Positions 22,552-23,391 of a stretch of 23,391 nt of DNA are shown here, in pieces. The position numbers and the translations under genes were made by a program. The notes under the pieces are model-generated. The model did no database searches and was not told the DNA's origin. It worked only from the letters and a program-made list of their open reading frames with translations. Where the stretch lies: contig CAJLVJ010000032.1 in the NCBI GenBank assembly GCA_905210085.1, positions 1 to 23,391 of the forward strand, in the 5' to 3' direction. The DNA comes from an uncultured Collinsella sp. (lineage in GTDB: Bacteria > Actinomycetota > Coriobacteriia > Coriobacteriales > Coriobacteriaceae). How positions within the stretch are numbered: the stretch's first letter is position 1; each line of letters begins with the position of its first letter.

Positions 22552-23391
22552 TTACTCGGCGTCGGTCGCCTCGTCCTTCTTCTCGGAAGGCAGCGGGGTA
22601 ACCTCGATCTCGACACCCAGAGTCTCAGCAGCGGACTTCATGGACAGGGAGATACGACGACGGTCGAGGTCGATCTCCATGACCTTGACCTGAACCTTGT
22701 CGCCCACGTGGGTGACCTGAGAAGGCTGGTCGACGTGCTTGTTGGCCATCTCGGAGATGTGCACCAGGCCCTCGATGCCCTCGCCCAGGTCGACGAAAGC
22801 GCCGAACGGGACAAGCTTGGTCACAGTGCCCTCGACGATAGCGCCGACGGGGTACTTCTTGACCAGTGCGCGCCACGGATCCTCGGTGGTCTGCTTGAGA
22901 CCAAGGGAGATGCGCTCGCGGTTGAGATCGACGTCGAGAACCTCGACCTCGACCTCCTGGCCGACCTTGACAACCTCGGAAGGATGGTTGACGTGGTTCC
23001 AGGAGAGCTCGGAGATGTGGATGAGGCCGTCGATACCGCCGAGGTCGACGAAGGCGCCGAAGTCGACGATGGAGGAAACGGTGCCCTGGAGACGCATGCC
23101 AGACTTGAGCTTGGACAGGATCTCGGAGCGCTCGGCCTTACGGGACTCCTCGAGCACGACGCGACGGGAGAGGACGACGTTGTTGCGGTTGCGGTCCATC
23201 TCAATGACGCGGGCCTCGATGCGGGTGCCCATGTAGGAGGTGAGGTCCTTGACGCGACGGAGGTCGACGAGGGAAGCGGGCAGGAAGCCACGCAGGCCGA
23301 TGTCGAGGATCAGGCCGCCCTTGACAACCTCGATAACCTCGCCCTCGACGTTCTCGCCGGAGTTGAACTTCTCCTCGATGCGGTTCCAAGC
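22552..23391 (-). CDS. rpsA: Ribosomal protein S1, 3' part (N-terminus beyond window edge)
   Basis: The minus-strand frame is open from the right edge (codon GCT at 23391) to a stop at 22552, giving 279 residues. Three consecutive S1 RNA-binding domains are seen: the first begins SGENVEGEVIEVVKGGLILD and has GLRGFLPASLV, the second GTVSSIVDFGAFVDLGGIDGLIHISELSW, the third GTVTKLVPFGAFVDLGEGIEGLVHISEM. The opening AWNRIEEKFNSG is a typical link from the preceding repeat. The tail is short and acidic (PLPSEKKDEATDAE). S1 helps the 30S subunit bind mRNA. Four repeats in all would match actinobacterial S1. An ATG at 23232 is internal, not the start. Confidence 0.93.
   Translation of the reverse strand, partial: AWNRIEEKFNSGENVEGEVIEVVKGGLILDIGLRGFLPASLVDLRRVKDLTSYMGTRIEARVIEMDRNRNNVVLSRRVVLEESRKAERSEILSKLKSGMRLQGTVSSIVDFGAFVDLGGIDGLIHISELSWNHVNHPSEVVKVGQEVEVEVLDVDLNRERISLGLKQTTEDPWRALVKKYPVGAIVEGTVTKLVPFGAFVDLGEGIEGLVHISEMANKHVDQPSQVTHVGDKVQVKVMEIDLDRRRISLSMKSAAETLGVEIEVTPLPSEKKDEATDAE

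Overview
The window looks like a chromosomal stretch from a GC-rich, strictly anaerobic gut actinobacterium of the Coriobacteriia, most likely Collinsella or a close relative. This is an inference from the high GC content, the Tat-type lipoprotein signals, oxygen-sensitive 2-hydroxyacyl-CoA-dehydratase-type Fe-S proteins, and gene content. No 16S rRNA gene is present to settle it. Most genes lie on the minus strand. No tRNA, CRISPR array, prophage or transposase was seen.

Left third (1-8121, all minus). One apparent operon encodes a full-length HgdB/BcrC-like double-cubane-type protein, then a five-part peptide-type ABC importer (lipoprotein, two permeases, two ATPases), then a second HgdB-like paralogue that runs off the left edge. 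It is preceded by a 430-base region with a promoter set among repeated TCAAC half-sites, a 22-codon leader ORF whose last codons form one arm of a hairpin, and a possible pairing over the first gene's ribosome binding site. The importer probably brings in a small molecule that the two reductase-like proteins act on. The substrate is unknown. This is the strongest candidate in the window for an undescribed system.

Molybdenum block (8122-13535, minus). moeA-mogA (cofactor assembly, metal insertion) is followed by a terminator, then modA-modB-modC (molybdate or tungstate uptake) with its own promoter and operator-like palindromes. ModB carries an unusual extracytoplasmic domain of about 180 residues ahead of the normal permease.

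Centre (13536-16295, plus). A CLC-type protein with the sequence marks of the fluoride/proton antiporter branch is followed by a diacylglycerol-kinase-family lipid kinase.

Right part. There is a small GGQ-type ribosome-rescue factor flanked by two strong palindromes, xanthine phosphoribosyltransferase (xpt), an MFS exporter, O-acetylhomoserine sulfhydrylase (metY), a C_GCAxxG_C_C family redox protein (plus strand), a YigZ/IMPACT protein, a 99-base hairpin element, RNase P RNA (rnpB), and the 3' part of rpsA (ribosomal protein S1), which enters from the right edge. Clear intrinsic terminators follow modC, mogA, xpt, metY, yigZ and rpsA on the minus strand.
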